In this document: positions 11,038 through 22,784 of the stretch, piece by piece
How the letters are laid out: each line of letters starts with the position of its first letter
How positions within the stretch are numbered: position 1 is the first letter of the stretch
Origin: Coniella vitis
Lineage: Eukaryota > Ascomycota > Sordariomycetes > Diaporthales > Schizoparmaceae
Direction of reading: 5' to 3'
DNA length: 64,000 bases
Assembly (NCBI GenBank): GCA_011317545.1
Contig: WUJK01000013.1
Location: forward strand, 434,001 to 498,000
Position numbers and translations under genes: made by a program
The notes under the pieces: generated by a model
The model's database searches: none
What the model saw: the letters and a program-made list of their open reading frames with translations, nothing else
Told to the model about the DNA's origin: nothing

Positions 11038-14000
11038 TCACCCTGCCGCCTCGTGTCTAGCAACACTCCACGCCTTTCCCCTCAGCCCCTCCACCACACC
11101 ATCCCTCAACCACCACCCGTCATCTTGATCTCCTTCATCCGCTATCAATTCAGCACCATCGCCGATCGCATCCTTACCACCAACACCCTTCCTACCCACA
11201 GCCGTCTTCTTCGTCCGTGTTGACCTCTTCTTCCCTTGTGCTTGGCCTGGCCCATCCCCAGCTCCAATCTCAGTTCTGTTCGTTCTCTTGACAGTAGCAG
11301 TCCTCTTCTCAGCCCACGCAAACAACAACCTCAGCCCTTGCAAAGTCTCCCGACTCCACCCACCCAGTCCAGACTCAAATGTCAGCCGCGCGTCCACTTG
11401 TGTTGTGGCGGCCTCCTCGCTGCCACCCTCCACAGCACTTCCATCAAGCACCATGGCGCGCTCCGCATGCGTCAAAGTCCTTAACGCACCCAGCTCAAAC
11501 ACCCAGTCAAGCGGATCCCTACTTGACGACGACCAGGTAGCGCCGGGACCACCAGCACCCGCACCCTGCTCAGCAAGGCCATCCCGCCCCAGTGCATGGA
11601 TCGTGGCGCTGAATACCCCTTCATGCAACGGGCGGCGACGGAGATTCAGCGTTTGGTTCTTGCGGAAATCAGCTGCAAGCGTGGGCTTGTCTTCAAAGTC
11701 CAGTTGGAGATTCCAATATCCCAACGCTGTGGCATCGGTCCGCACGGACGATATCTCGTCGAGTAGCGGGAGGAGACAAGGTGTTTGTCTGCGGAGAATG
11801 ACCGCCTCGGCGCTCTTGACCAAAGGTGTGACTGCCTGTCGAGCCTTGGACCGTGTCTTGGATGGGGAGCTCCGTCTCATGGTTGGCATCGTCGCTGATT
11901 TCATCTTGATCAAGATGGGTACACTAATGGGTGCCCCAGTCGCAATATCTTTGGATATCAGGCAGCGTGGGTCTGCAGCAAACACCCAAAAGTGCCGAAA
12001 TGCTTGCAAGTGGGCTCTGTTATCTTGAATGTTGCTTGGGAAGACCGGGTAAAACGCAATCAACAACGACGCAATAGCCAAGTTGCTCGTGCTAAACGTT
12101 GCTGTCCCGCTTCCGAGAAAGAGAGCTCCAATAGCCAAGTGAGCTGCCAGGTGACTGCCATACGATGTGTCAGGATCGTGGCGGCCATGGAGAGACCTCA
12201 GCCGTCTGAGGACTTCAAGATCACCCGTTCCTGCCATGACACTGGCCGCAGATAGGGCGACAAGGTCCTGGCACATTTGAACATTATTGCGGGCTAGCTG
12301 GGCGTCATAGCAGTCAGCGGGCTGCTTCATCAGGTCCCTGAATTTGTCAAGGTATTTGACCAACAGATCCCTCACACGCAAGTCTCCTGACCCGGCAAAC
12401 CGCAGGCCAAGCGAGAACAAGAGCCCAGCCAGTATGGAGTAAAAGGACATGTCTTTACTGCGCAATGACTTGGGCCCTTGGAGCAGATGCCGCCACCGGT
12501 ACTCAACCGGTAAGCTAGATCGGATCCACTCCACAGTCGGCACAACGCGACTCCATAGAATGAGGTTCTTTGCGAGTGTGCGTAGGAGCAAGACATCCGG
12601 GCGAACGTATGCAAACTGTAGCACCGAATCAGGCACGTCAACCTTGCGCGCAACAATATGATCCTCAGACTTCATGAACATGAGAGCCACTGCAACCACG
12701 GCGCCAGGAGCCGCTCGGTCAAGAACATTGACCAGTTCAACCTTTTTGGTCGTCGAAGCAAATGTCAGGAGCTTTTCTGTGAGACGCATATCGTGTAGCC
12801 CATGAAGATCGGCACCTCGGCCTAGGTTGATCAAACCTAATGCAAAGCCAGCAGCTAAGCGGTACCCTTCGTTCCGCAAAGGGTCTTCTTCTTTCTCATC
12901 TTCATTATGCTCTATTTCGGACATCATGATCTCGCTCATCCGGCGGTGCTGACTCTGACAGTACACGAGCCCAATGCCCATTAGACCTGCTGTCTGCGTA
13001 AGATGTGACAGGTTCAGCTCGGCGGAGCCCGGTGGAAGTAGCCTTGTAACATGGACCGTGAGGACCCGGGTGATGAGGTTGTCCATTGTGCCGAGGAATG
13101 AGGCAGCCAGCCCAAGGAGAAGGCCTATGGACGTCATGGTATGCTTCGTTGTGAGATATTTAAAGGCTACCCACTTCACCACAGACTTGAGGTGCCCGTT
13201 GAGGCCAAGAGCAAGTAGGAAGCCGGCGTGTCTGTTGCTGGGCTCTCCGCTGGGTTTGTTATAGATAATCCAGTTGTTATCGATGCCCTTGGCAAGGGGA
13301 GATATCTCTAGTCCGGCTGCAGCGCCCTGGTGGAAAAAGGCCCAGTTGACCTTTTCCTCGACAAACAGGGATTTGTCCGCGTTGACCAGAATGTTGGTGG
13401 GCTTGACCATGCATGTCAAGTTGAAGCCACCAATCTCAAACCTCTCTGTCGGCAATGGAAAGCGCAGGCCATACTTCATGAGGCCTCGTCCGGACGGCAC
13501 GGCAAGAGTACCTATGGCAACGACCGTGACTTGTTCCTTTTGCTTTTCCAACAACTCGGACTCGCTCCAGTGGGGCTCTGAATTGCAGTGGATCACTCTG
13601 GAGTGTTTGGTCGACAGCATGCCCTCTGCTTCGACGAGCCTCCGGTCCTCGCGGAAAATGGTTTGAATGATTGTCTGCCGCTCGGATGTCTCGCTCTGAA
13701 GGGGTTTGTGATTGGATGATCTATCCACACTGGAGCAGATGACCTTGTAGTCCTTTGTGGCAAGGTGTGATGGAGGCGCGGCACTTGTGGACAGCCTATG
13801 CCGAGGTTTGTGCTGCTTCAGCATCGTGGCAATGTCTGATCGATGAACGAGGGAGAGAAGTTCTTTGGGCCAGGATGTAGGAGGTCGTGATTGGCACATG
13901 GAAATGGCATCTTTTAGGGGAGTAAGCACAGCCTCCGGCAAGGTTTCAAGAATCTCGACAGTGAAGCCGCACCGATGCATCATCTCGACGATATCTGTGT

Positions 14001-17000
14001 ATGAAGTATTAGGGGTGAGGTACGAGAAGAGTCTCTTGAACATAAAAGTCCGCGGCATGACCGGAGACCAGCGAAGATACGCATCGTCGGCACCAATGAC
14101 CTTTTGTGTAATTGTGGCGTATATGTCTGCCACTGTGTGGAATTCGATGGATCGGTCACCTGCAAACTGCGACTCAATCCAGTCGATAATGCTGTCAAGG
14201 CGCTGTGGTCTAGGTAGACCAGCAGCTGAGAGATCTATTTCATTGTCATTGTTAGCTATGACTGGACTCAGAGCAAGGCGATAGTGGATTGGCAGGCGTA
14301 CCGCAATGGTTACGAGGCTCGAAATCCGTCTGCAGCCCCAATTCGTGCAACGCGACAAACTCATGCCAACCGAGCCACTGGCCAATCTGACAAAGGAGAG
14401 CTCTGATATCTGCCCGGCCCGGCGAGTCATGTTCGGGTTGCATAATGTCGAGCTTTCCCTCCTCTACGAGCAGATGCAGGCCGCAAATGATGGCCCACGC
14501 AGCGCCAATGCGATCTCCAGGATCCCGATCCGCGGCGGTGGGTAGGTAGCCGTTGGTCATCAGTGCCTTATGTCCTTGATCGGATTTTATATACGATCTA
14601 GCAAGCCGGACATGCACTGTCATGAAGTCTTTGTGATTCTGCTTGGTAGTGTCTTGGGGTATCGCTGATGTCTCATCGTCGACCATCCATTTCCACGCGG
14701 CATTCACGGTCCATGGCGGGCATAATGACACGTTGGCAGCTGCAAAGGGAAGCATCTTCTCGTAGCTGCCTGCAGAAGCATCCATAGACCTCCGCAAACG
14801 CCGCGCGGGCCGAGGCTCGAGGAGATCATCAGTGCCAGATGTAAAGGCAGCAAGCGACAGAAACATGGCCAAGATGAGCACCACAAAGGCGGACCATTCG
14901 GGGTCTGCAGTGTCGGTCTGCGAATCTTCCATCCACCTCATGACATGCCACCACCCAGCCAGCATCTTTTCTGATGACTCGATGGGTAAAACACTGCGGC
15001 AAACTTGTAGAAGCTTGCGAACACGTGGACACGATGGCTGCAGTTGAATCTGAATGCGGTGAATCTGCCCGCTCTTGTCCTCGAGGTCGACAACACCGCA
15101 CGGGTGGGAATGATGGATTCTTGCGATATCTGAGGCAGAAACTTTGGATCCAACAGAACGCCGGCCCTTGATTTCCCTATTAACATGTGTGCCGGCATAC
15201 TCTAGACTCCCCAGATTGTCTGCGTACAACATTGGCAATGTGAGTGGTGTCATGGCGCTCCATGGCGCTTGTACGCTCAAGTCTCGTTGCCCGTCCCCAG
15301 CGTCGGAAAGTATGAGAACCAGGGATTGATCCCCATCGGAAACTTTGCAAGAGTCCGCAACGCTGGACGCTCGTGTCAATCGTTCTGGAGTAACGTCGTA
15401 TGTGATGGAGCCTTCAGACGGTGCAGCCCCCCAGCCGTCGCCACGGTGTAGCACGACTCCGCGTCGCTCGACAGTCAGCGGAAGAAGCTGCAGGCGTTTG
15501 TCAAGAGGATCTTGTATGCCCAGGAGCAGTTCTCGTCGGCCCGATTCATCTGCGGCAAAAGGCGGGCTCTTGATGATGAAAACCTTGTATTGCGTGCGCG
15601 CTGGACGTGAAGAAAGCGAATAGCGCACGTTAACATTGTCGATCGGCATGCTGTATATCTTTTTCAGGAGCATCTCTCTGCAGAGGCCGTCAAAGCTGTG
15701 GTCCTCCAGGCCCATGCTCAGAAACCCTTCAAAATCACCTCCAGCTCGCAGTTCGTCGAGCAGGTCGTCAGCAGCGCGAATATGGCCTGGCTCGGCTATG
15801 TTGTGAGCGCCACTTGAGCGTGGACGGCTGGGTCCGCTGCTGCGCCGCGCGCGTTGAGAACCAGTCAATCGGCGGCCATCCGTACGGCTGAAGCTGGCTG
15901 ACGGCTCAGCAAAGGTCGTTCTCTCATGAGACGCAGACAGGTCAGCTCGGGCCAGCAGGGAGCTCACACGTCGAGATTGCCTCCTGGCCTTGTCGCCTTC
16001 GTCCCCCGCCCCCAGCGCTGCGGCAATATCATCTGGCTTAGACTTGTGCTTATCGCTCTTCCGAATCTTCTTTTTTCCTGGCAGGGATCCCGGTCCCGCC
16101 TTTTCTTGAGAAAAAGACATGTTGGGGGTGGAGATGGCTGGACTGCTTAGTCTCGGCTGGACAGAGCTTTGACGACGAGTGACTTTAGCCCCGTTTCTTT
16201 TCTGATGCTTGGTGAAAATGTCCTCATTCTCAATGTACGTGAGCTGCCAGATTGTGAATTGGTTGGACTCAAAACTTGCAGTGACGGCAAGCACCAGTCC
16301 ATCTTCTATTGTCTGGACATGTAGAATTTCCTCGGATAAGTCAAGAAACGGAGCATTTGACGATGCATTTCTCTTGCTGGGTCCTGGCGTCTGGGTGACT
16401 ACCAAGCCAAGCTCCAGCAACGGATCAGTCAGACACACAATTCGTGGCCAATGGGAGTCATTGGTCTCCAAAGGGTGGTCAAACATGTTCTCCATGGTAC
16501 TACCAATATTCAGCGGGAGAGTTCGAGGCAACGAAAGGCCTTCCACCGAGAAGGAAGCGGAAGGGTCCTGATGTTTGTGAGGCCACGGAGACAGCTGAGA
16601 CGAAACGAACGAATTGGGCGGAACCCGGGGGAACTTGAGGCCCACGGGCGCAATGTTGTGGGTTCTGGGCTTGCGCTGGATGATCACACCGACGGGCGCA
16701 GCACAGGCGGATTCCACTTCGAAGGGCATGTGGACGATGTGACTGGGCCCAGAGAGGAAGAAGATGTGAGCCTGGGTCTTGAGGAAGACGACGAGTGCCT
16801 TGGCCAGCTTGTTGGGCTGGGACTTGCTTCGGCCCCTATTTTTGCTAGCTGATGACTGATCCATGGTTGCGCCTTGGATGGTCGTCGTAGCATGGCAATC
16901 CGCGTCGTTGGTCGGAAAGTATGTCAACAATGCCTGGAGAATGGGCTCGTCCTTTTCGATCTCGAAATTGAAGCTCTTGCGGAACACGCCTCCTCGCTTC

Positions 17001-17140
17001 CAGACAACGCACTTGTCGATGACGGTGAGCTCGTCCTCTCCTTCGTCATCTGTTACAGTATCCCAACAGAGCTTGCCGCCCAGAGGCTTGCCGTCGAGGC
17101 CCAAGGGCACGTGCAGCCCCAAGGATTTGACCGAAGCCAT
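11038..17140 (-). CDS. apc1: anaphase-promoting complex subunit 1 (APC1/BimE)
   Basis: Two exons, 14302-17140 and 11038-14234, joined across a 67-bp phase-1 intron (donor GTACGC, branch GCTAACA, acceptor AATAG). The product is 2011 residues, the usual APC1 size. The N-terminal half begins with a conserved start region and has a Ser/Arg/Lys-rich insert at about residues 325-455 typical of the phosphorylated loop of APC1. The C-terminal half has the proteasome/cyclosome-type helical repeats (for example GLINLGRGADLHGL and GLLLGLAASFLG). APC1 is the largest scaffold of the nuclear E3 ubiquitin ligase that triggers anaphase and mitotic exit. It is transcribed divergently from vps41, 524 bp away. 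Confidence 0.92.
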
Positions 17141-17664
17141 CTCGACTGATGCGCTCCATAAGGCTCAGCGAGAGGATGTCACTGGAAAATCCTGGGATGG
17201 GATGGTTCGCGGGTGCAAGTACCACGTTATGTATCCATTGGGTGGCGCGTTCAACAGAATGCGATCTGTTTCGGTCTGCAGTGTCGTGGTTGGCGGTGGA
17301 TGTTGGTTCGTTTGGCGAATTGTTATTGTTGACTTGAAGTTGTAGCGGGGATAAGCACACCCTGTAAAACGCTAATCTCACACCCTCCTTCCCGCAAAGC
17401 CCCCCTGCGCAGCCCTAGCCCGAAGCTCTATCCTTCCGTGGGCGGTATAGCATGCAAGGGTACCTCGCTACACCGCGAGCCCAGCCTCTGACGTCGCCTG
17501 CTCGCTCCGAAACCCTCGATGTTTATGCTCTGGTGCCGTCTTTCCCTCGGCTTTGTCCCTGTGTTTGCTGCCGACTGACACGCGAGACCCTCTGGGCTAG
17601 ACCCATCCTGCTGCACCGATAAGCCCCCAAACGCCATGAGCAGGCCGCCAGGCTTGGTGCCAAG
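17141..17664. promoter_or_regulatory. divergent intergenic region between apc1 and vps41
   Basis: Both start codons face outward from this 524-bp stretch, so it must contain the promoters of both genes. No distinct TATA element or repeat was recognised. Confidence 0.5.
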
Positions 17665-20600
17665 ATGACGGATACTGCGCCTGGTTTAGGCGAAGACGAT
17701 AAGACCTTCGAGCAGTCCCAAGCCCCAGGAAGCATTGCTGAAGCTGCTGTCGAGGCTTCTTCTCCAAGCGCGCCGAGACCCTTTGGTCGTCGCAAATCCA
17801 CGTCGACGTCGTCGGAACGAGCTGTCAAGCAGACACAGACAGAGAGCGAGGACGAAGATGACAATGGCGACAGCGACGAGGATATGGAAGAAGAAGAAGA
17901 GGAGGAGGAGGAGGAGGAGGGAAGCAGCGAAGAGGAAGACGAGGATGATGAGGAGCCACGTCTGAAGTATGAATCGTTGACCAAACATTTGGGCCCGTTA
18001 TATCGGAATGCAGACGCCACCAGCTCGTTCCTTGTTGGCGGCGACAAGATGGTATGGAAGCTGATATCTGCGACCGCTGGATCTTGATGGCTAACCTAGT
18101 ACAAAAGGTTGTTGGAACACATAATGGTAACATTGTAGGCATACCTCACTCTCTCTTCCAGATTGATTGTTGCTGAAGATCTCTATAGCATGTGCTACAA
18201 TTACCATCCTTCCACGACTTGCGCACCTACCATGCCCACTCCGCTTCGGTGACCGCCGTGTCTATATCCCCATTCCCACCTCCAGTGAATGCTGGGAAGC
18301 CTGAAGTAGCTATGCGTGCTATTGCACAGGCTACAGGTGGTAAGCCCGGCAGTCCGGTGCCGACTCGCGACACTGCCCAGTCGGGATCTGGCTCTGCAGC
18401 AGCAGCCAGAAAACCTCGAGAGGCCCCTCAAATACCCAACCTTCCATCGAATCAAATATACATTGCCACGGCTTCCATGGATGGAAACGTCTGTGTACAG
18501 TCTTTGATCGACGCCAAGGATGTGCAGCTGAGGAACTTTGCAAGACCTGTGCATGCTGTTGCCCTGTCACCTGACTACAAGAACGACCGCACCTATCTTT
18601 CAGGAGGAACTGCTGGCAGTCTCATCCTGACCGTGGGCGGTGCCCCTGGGCGGAGCACATCATCCACTGTGGGCACAGCGGCTGCCACCGCATCGGGCTG
18701 GCTAGGCAGTATGGGCCTAGGAGGCAATACCGGCAAGGACACGGTTTTGCATTCCGGCGAAGGCACCATCAGCACGATCAAATGGTCCTTGACAGGGAAA
18801 TATGTGGTCTGGCTGAATGAACACGGCATCAAGATCATGCGGTCCAGACTGCACTTGGAGGGTGGGGATCCGGACGACGCTTGGAAGCGAATTGGCCATT
18901 ATGATCGGCCGCAAACTGACGAGTGGGAAACTATGGCCGGGGTGTGGAAGGGTCGAGTAGAGTGGATCGATGAAGACGCGGTGCCAGCAAGTGACGAGCC
19001 CAAGGCTCCTGACGGTGGCTCTGCTTCGCTAGCTGTGGAGAAGCTCAAAAAGAAGCAGACCGAGAGGCTCTTGGTCGGCTGGGGTGGCACGATCTGGATC
19101 ATCCATGTTCACGGCGCAGGCAAGAACGACAGTGATCGAAATACTGGGCGGGCGGAGATGGTCAAGATGTAAGTCATGCCCGAGCTGTCCATTTGCATGA
19201 AAGGGCCCATCAATACTAACAATGAATTAGCTTGCGCATGGACTGTATTATTTCTGGTATCTCCCTCTACACCCAGAGCTTGCTGCTCGTACTTGCTTAT
19301 CCCCTCAACGATGATGATGACGAAGATGAGGACGGAGATGGTAAGAAAAGCAAGGGGACAGGGCCCTCTGGCGGCGTCCGAAGGCATCAAAACCACCTTC
19401 CTCCAGAGATCCGATTGATCGACCTGGTCTCACAAGAGGAAATGGATCGAGACACTCTGGCTATCAGTCGATTCGAGCGCCTCACTTCCAGCGACTACCA
19501 TTTGGGTGTGCTGCCACAACAAACAGCTTCCGTCGTCACGGACTCAAAGGGGTACCTTCAAGCTATGGTTGGACTTGGAACAGATGTCTGGAATGTCGCC
19601 ATGTTGCCCACCAAGGTTCTCTTTAACTCGGCTGCCAGTGTCCGAAGCGCGCATAGCAATGACGCCGCTCCTGCTTCGACGGCCCCCAGTATAACGGGAA
19701 GCATACGGATTCCCCACCAGCGTCAAGTAGCGCAAAATGTGCATCCGAGCCTTGCGAAACCTGGCATTAAAATCTTCGTCCACAGCCCATATGATTGTTT
19801 TGTCGCGACGAAGCGCGACTTAAGCGACCATCTTTCGTGGCTGGTGGAACGGCATGAGTACGAGCGGGCGTGGGAGCTGGTTGATGAGAACCCCGATATT
19901 GCCGTCACGACTGAAAGCCTGCTGGAGGCTAGCTCGACTGCACCCAGCCGAGCGCAGGCAACCGACGACTTCTATACCGATACGGTCTCCACAGTAGACG
20001 ATGCAGCCAAACAAGCCAATGCTATAGCCGAGAAGGAGAAGCGCCGGATTGGGGAGCTCTGGCTCCAGCAGCTTGTTGACTCGGGGGATTGGGAACGCGC
20101 CGGCCAAGTTGCTGGAAGAGTGCTTACTTCTTCTGAGCAGTGGGAAAAGTGGGTCTACGCATTTGGCCAAGCTGGCAAATTCGACGAGATCACAAACTTC
20201 ATCCCTCTTGAGCCTATGCAACCTCGAATTCCTTTGAATGTTTATGAAGTGGTGCTTAAGCACTACATCCAGACCGACAAGCTACGACTCAAGGATCTGC
20301 TTGACAGATGGCATCCAGACTTGTTTGATGTCAGTGCGATAGCAACGACGCTGGAGAATCAGCTCAAGTATCGAGATGTGCGACCTGACAGTTTCGAGGA
20401 TGGAATCAAGGGACGCGACTGGCGAATCGTCGTGGAAGGGCTTGCGAAATTATGCGAGGTTAATGGTCGCCATAGGGAGGCGCTCCGTTACTACATCAAA
20501 TTGCAAGATGCCGACTCAGCGATGAGGCTGATTCGAGAGAACCATTTGGCGGATGCATTGACGGATGATATTCCGAGCTTTGTGACTTTGCGGGTCCCTG

Positions 20601-21915
20601 CTGATGGGCAGAATCACATGAGCATGCTGGAGCTGGAGCAGGCTACAGCCGAAGCCATCACGCTTTTGGTCGACGAAGCTCAGCATGGATTAGTGCGGCC
20701 CGAGACTGTTGTGTCTCAGCTGCGGGAGAAGGATCTCAACCTTTTCTTGTTTTTCTACCTGCGGGCTCTGTTCAGAGGCGAAGGCGTACTGGAGCATGCG
20801 GGCGAGAACCGAGAACGTCTTATCATGGAAAGCCAGAGCTTGGTGGAAGACTTTGCGGATCTTGCCGTCCATCTTTTCGCCCTATACGACCAGTCCATTC
20901 TCATGGATCTACTCAAAACATCGACTTCTTATACATTCGAAAAGGTACGTTGGTGAATAATTTTACCCCATCACCCGAAAACGCTGGGCTAACAATATTC
21001 CAGGCTGTTCGCGAGTGCGAGGACCACAGCTATATACCGGAACTCGTCTATTTGTATTCCAAGACGGGTCAAATGAAGCGAGCTCTGTATCTGATTATCG
21101 ACAGACTCGGCGACGTCAGCAGGGCAATCGCCTTTGCCAAGGAGCTGAACGACCCCGATCTATGGGAGGACTTGCTCAAATACAGCATGGACAAGCCGCG
21201 ATTCATCCGCGGTCTTCTTGAAGAAGTTGGAACCGCCATCAATCCCATCACACTAGTGAAAAGGATACCCGAAGGGCTTGAGATTGAAGGCCTACGGGAG
21301 GGGTTGAAGCATATCATGAAGGAACACGAGATCCAGTACAGCATCAGCGAGGGCGTAGCTAGGGTGCTGAGAAGCGAGGTCGCTGCTGCCCAAGCCACGC
21401 TCAGGAGTGGGCAACGCAAAGGCATCAAGTTTGAGGTCATGGTCAAGAATGCCGAGCATGTCGACGTCGAAGTGAAGAGCGTGGCAACGGATATCGACCC
21501 AATCGACAGCACAGAGGGCAAGAAGGCGGTAGCAGGAGAGAAAGGGCCCGGGCAAGACCTTGTCCCCGCCGCCATCCCTTATAGCCAGCCAAAGAAGGCT
21601 GTTAGGAAGTGGAAGCCTGGTCATTGCGCAGCTGCACAGTGCCTCGAACCATTCTCTGAGTGGGAAGAGGAAACGCTCCTTGGTTTTGCATGTGGGCATG
21701 TATATCATCTTTCGCATTTGTTACAGGTGCTTCACCCAGATCAGCCGGTGGATGGTATTGCGGGCTTTGGTGCGCAGGCGGTGGATGAGGACCAAGGGGG
21801 TGATGGGCAGCATGGAGGCCGGCGGACGGTGGGAGCTAAAGTCATGCATGCAAGGCTGTTACGGGATCGCATTGGTGGGTGTCCTATTTGTGGCAAAGCT
21901 GAAGAAAGGTCGTGA
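17665..21915 (+). CDS. vps41: vacuolar sorting protein Vps41, HOPS complex subunit
   Basis: Five exons: 17665-18051, 18108-18134, 18189-19168, 19231-20944, 21004-21915, with introns of 54-62 bp; the total is 1339 residues. Exon 2 is a 27-nt micro-exon coding VVGTHNGNI, which is needed to complete the conserved strand before HVLQLPSFHDLRTYHAHSAS. The N terminus is highly acidic (residues about 60-100). A WD40-like propeller follows, then a clathrin-heavy-chain-type helical repeat region, and a C-terminal RING-like zinc motif beginning near residue 1243 (CAAAQCLEPF, then CGHVYH, then CPICGK). In the family Vps41 is the HOPS effector that tethers endosomes and AP-3 vesicles to the vacuole. Every junction keeps frame and rebuilds family sequence. 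Confidence 0.93.
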
Positions 21916-22784
21916 TTTGAGGGATACGATGGCAATGCGGATGTTGTTGAGTCGTGGAGGCTTTTTGCTTTTCTGGATAGAAGAAGGAGAGGATGACACA
22001 AGAGAGATGCATTAGATACCACAATGAGCAATCACGCTTTAGCCTGGAGGAACGGCGGACAGCCAGACCGTCAGCAGCAGTAGGAAACATATGTGGGCAA
22101 GCGAGATGATGGTTGGATTCGACTGGCCTTACTCATACGGGCCGGACCGTCTGCAAACGGCGACTTTTCGTGCTGAGATGCATTCGTTGTATACATAGTA
22201 GTGAAGCTGGGTCGAAGGCCAGTCAAGACAGTCTTTCTCAACTAAGGTCTCTAGGTGTACTGAGGTCCCATCTTCCTATTTGTGTCCTATCTGTGGACTG
22301 CATTGGATGCTGGGGACGTTATCACCATTCACCTTGCTGGTGTTGCATGCAGGTAGCGAGGTCTAACTCTGAGTACCTCGGTACGTGTCCTAGTTGCCTA
22401 GATACTATCTAGGTACCTACACAGTATATAGTCTATGCGTAGATACACAGAGGCACAGTATTCCGGTATGTCCAATCACTGGGAAAGCGGAATAAAGTGG
22501 AGAGTCTGGGGTAAATACACGACAAGGGTCCCTTGTTTGAAGCTCAGGGTTTCAGACGTCAGCGACAACTCAGCTGGCTGCTGGCTGGCGGGCTATGTGG
22601 GGACGGTACATAGTACACAATGTACTTCACCTCCCTGCTCACCTGACTGCTGCTGGTATATAAGTAGAAGATCGCCATACGTCCAATCTGAGGGGCAAAA
22701 CGATCCCTCCTTTCCACATCACACTGGCTGCTCTTTGGACAAGAGGCCAGCCGTATCACCACCCCACAGCAATCCTAGACCACC
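21916..22784. other. intergenic, vps41 3' flank and promoter of the M13 peptidase
   Basis: No gene seen. A cluster of TAGGTAC/GGTACC-like words lies at about 22370-22440, and a TATA element lies near the right end. Confidence 0.5.
22657..22663 (+). promoter_or_regulatory. TATA box of the M13 peptidase gene
   Basis: TATATAA followed by AG lies 122 bp upstream of the start codon at 22785, a plausible distance for a fungal promoter with a short leader. The assignment is by sequence and position only. Confidence 0.45.
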
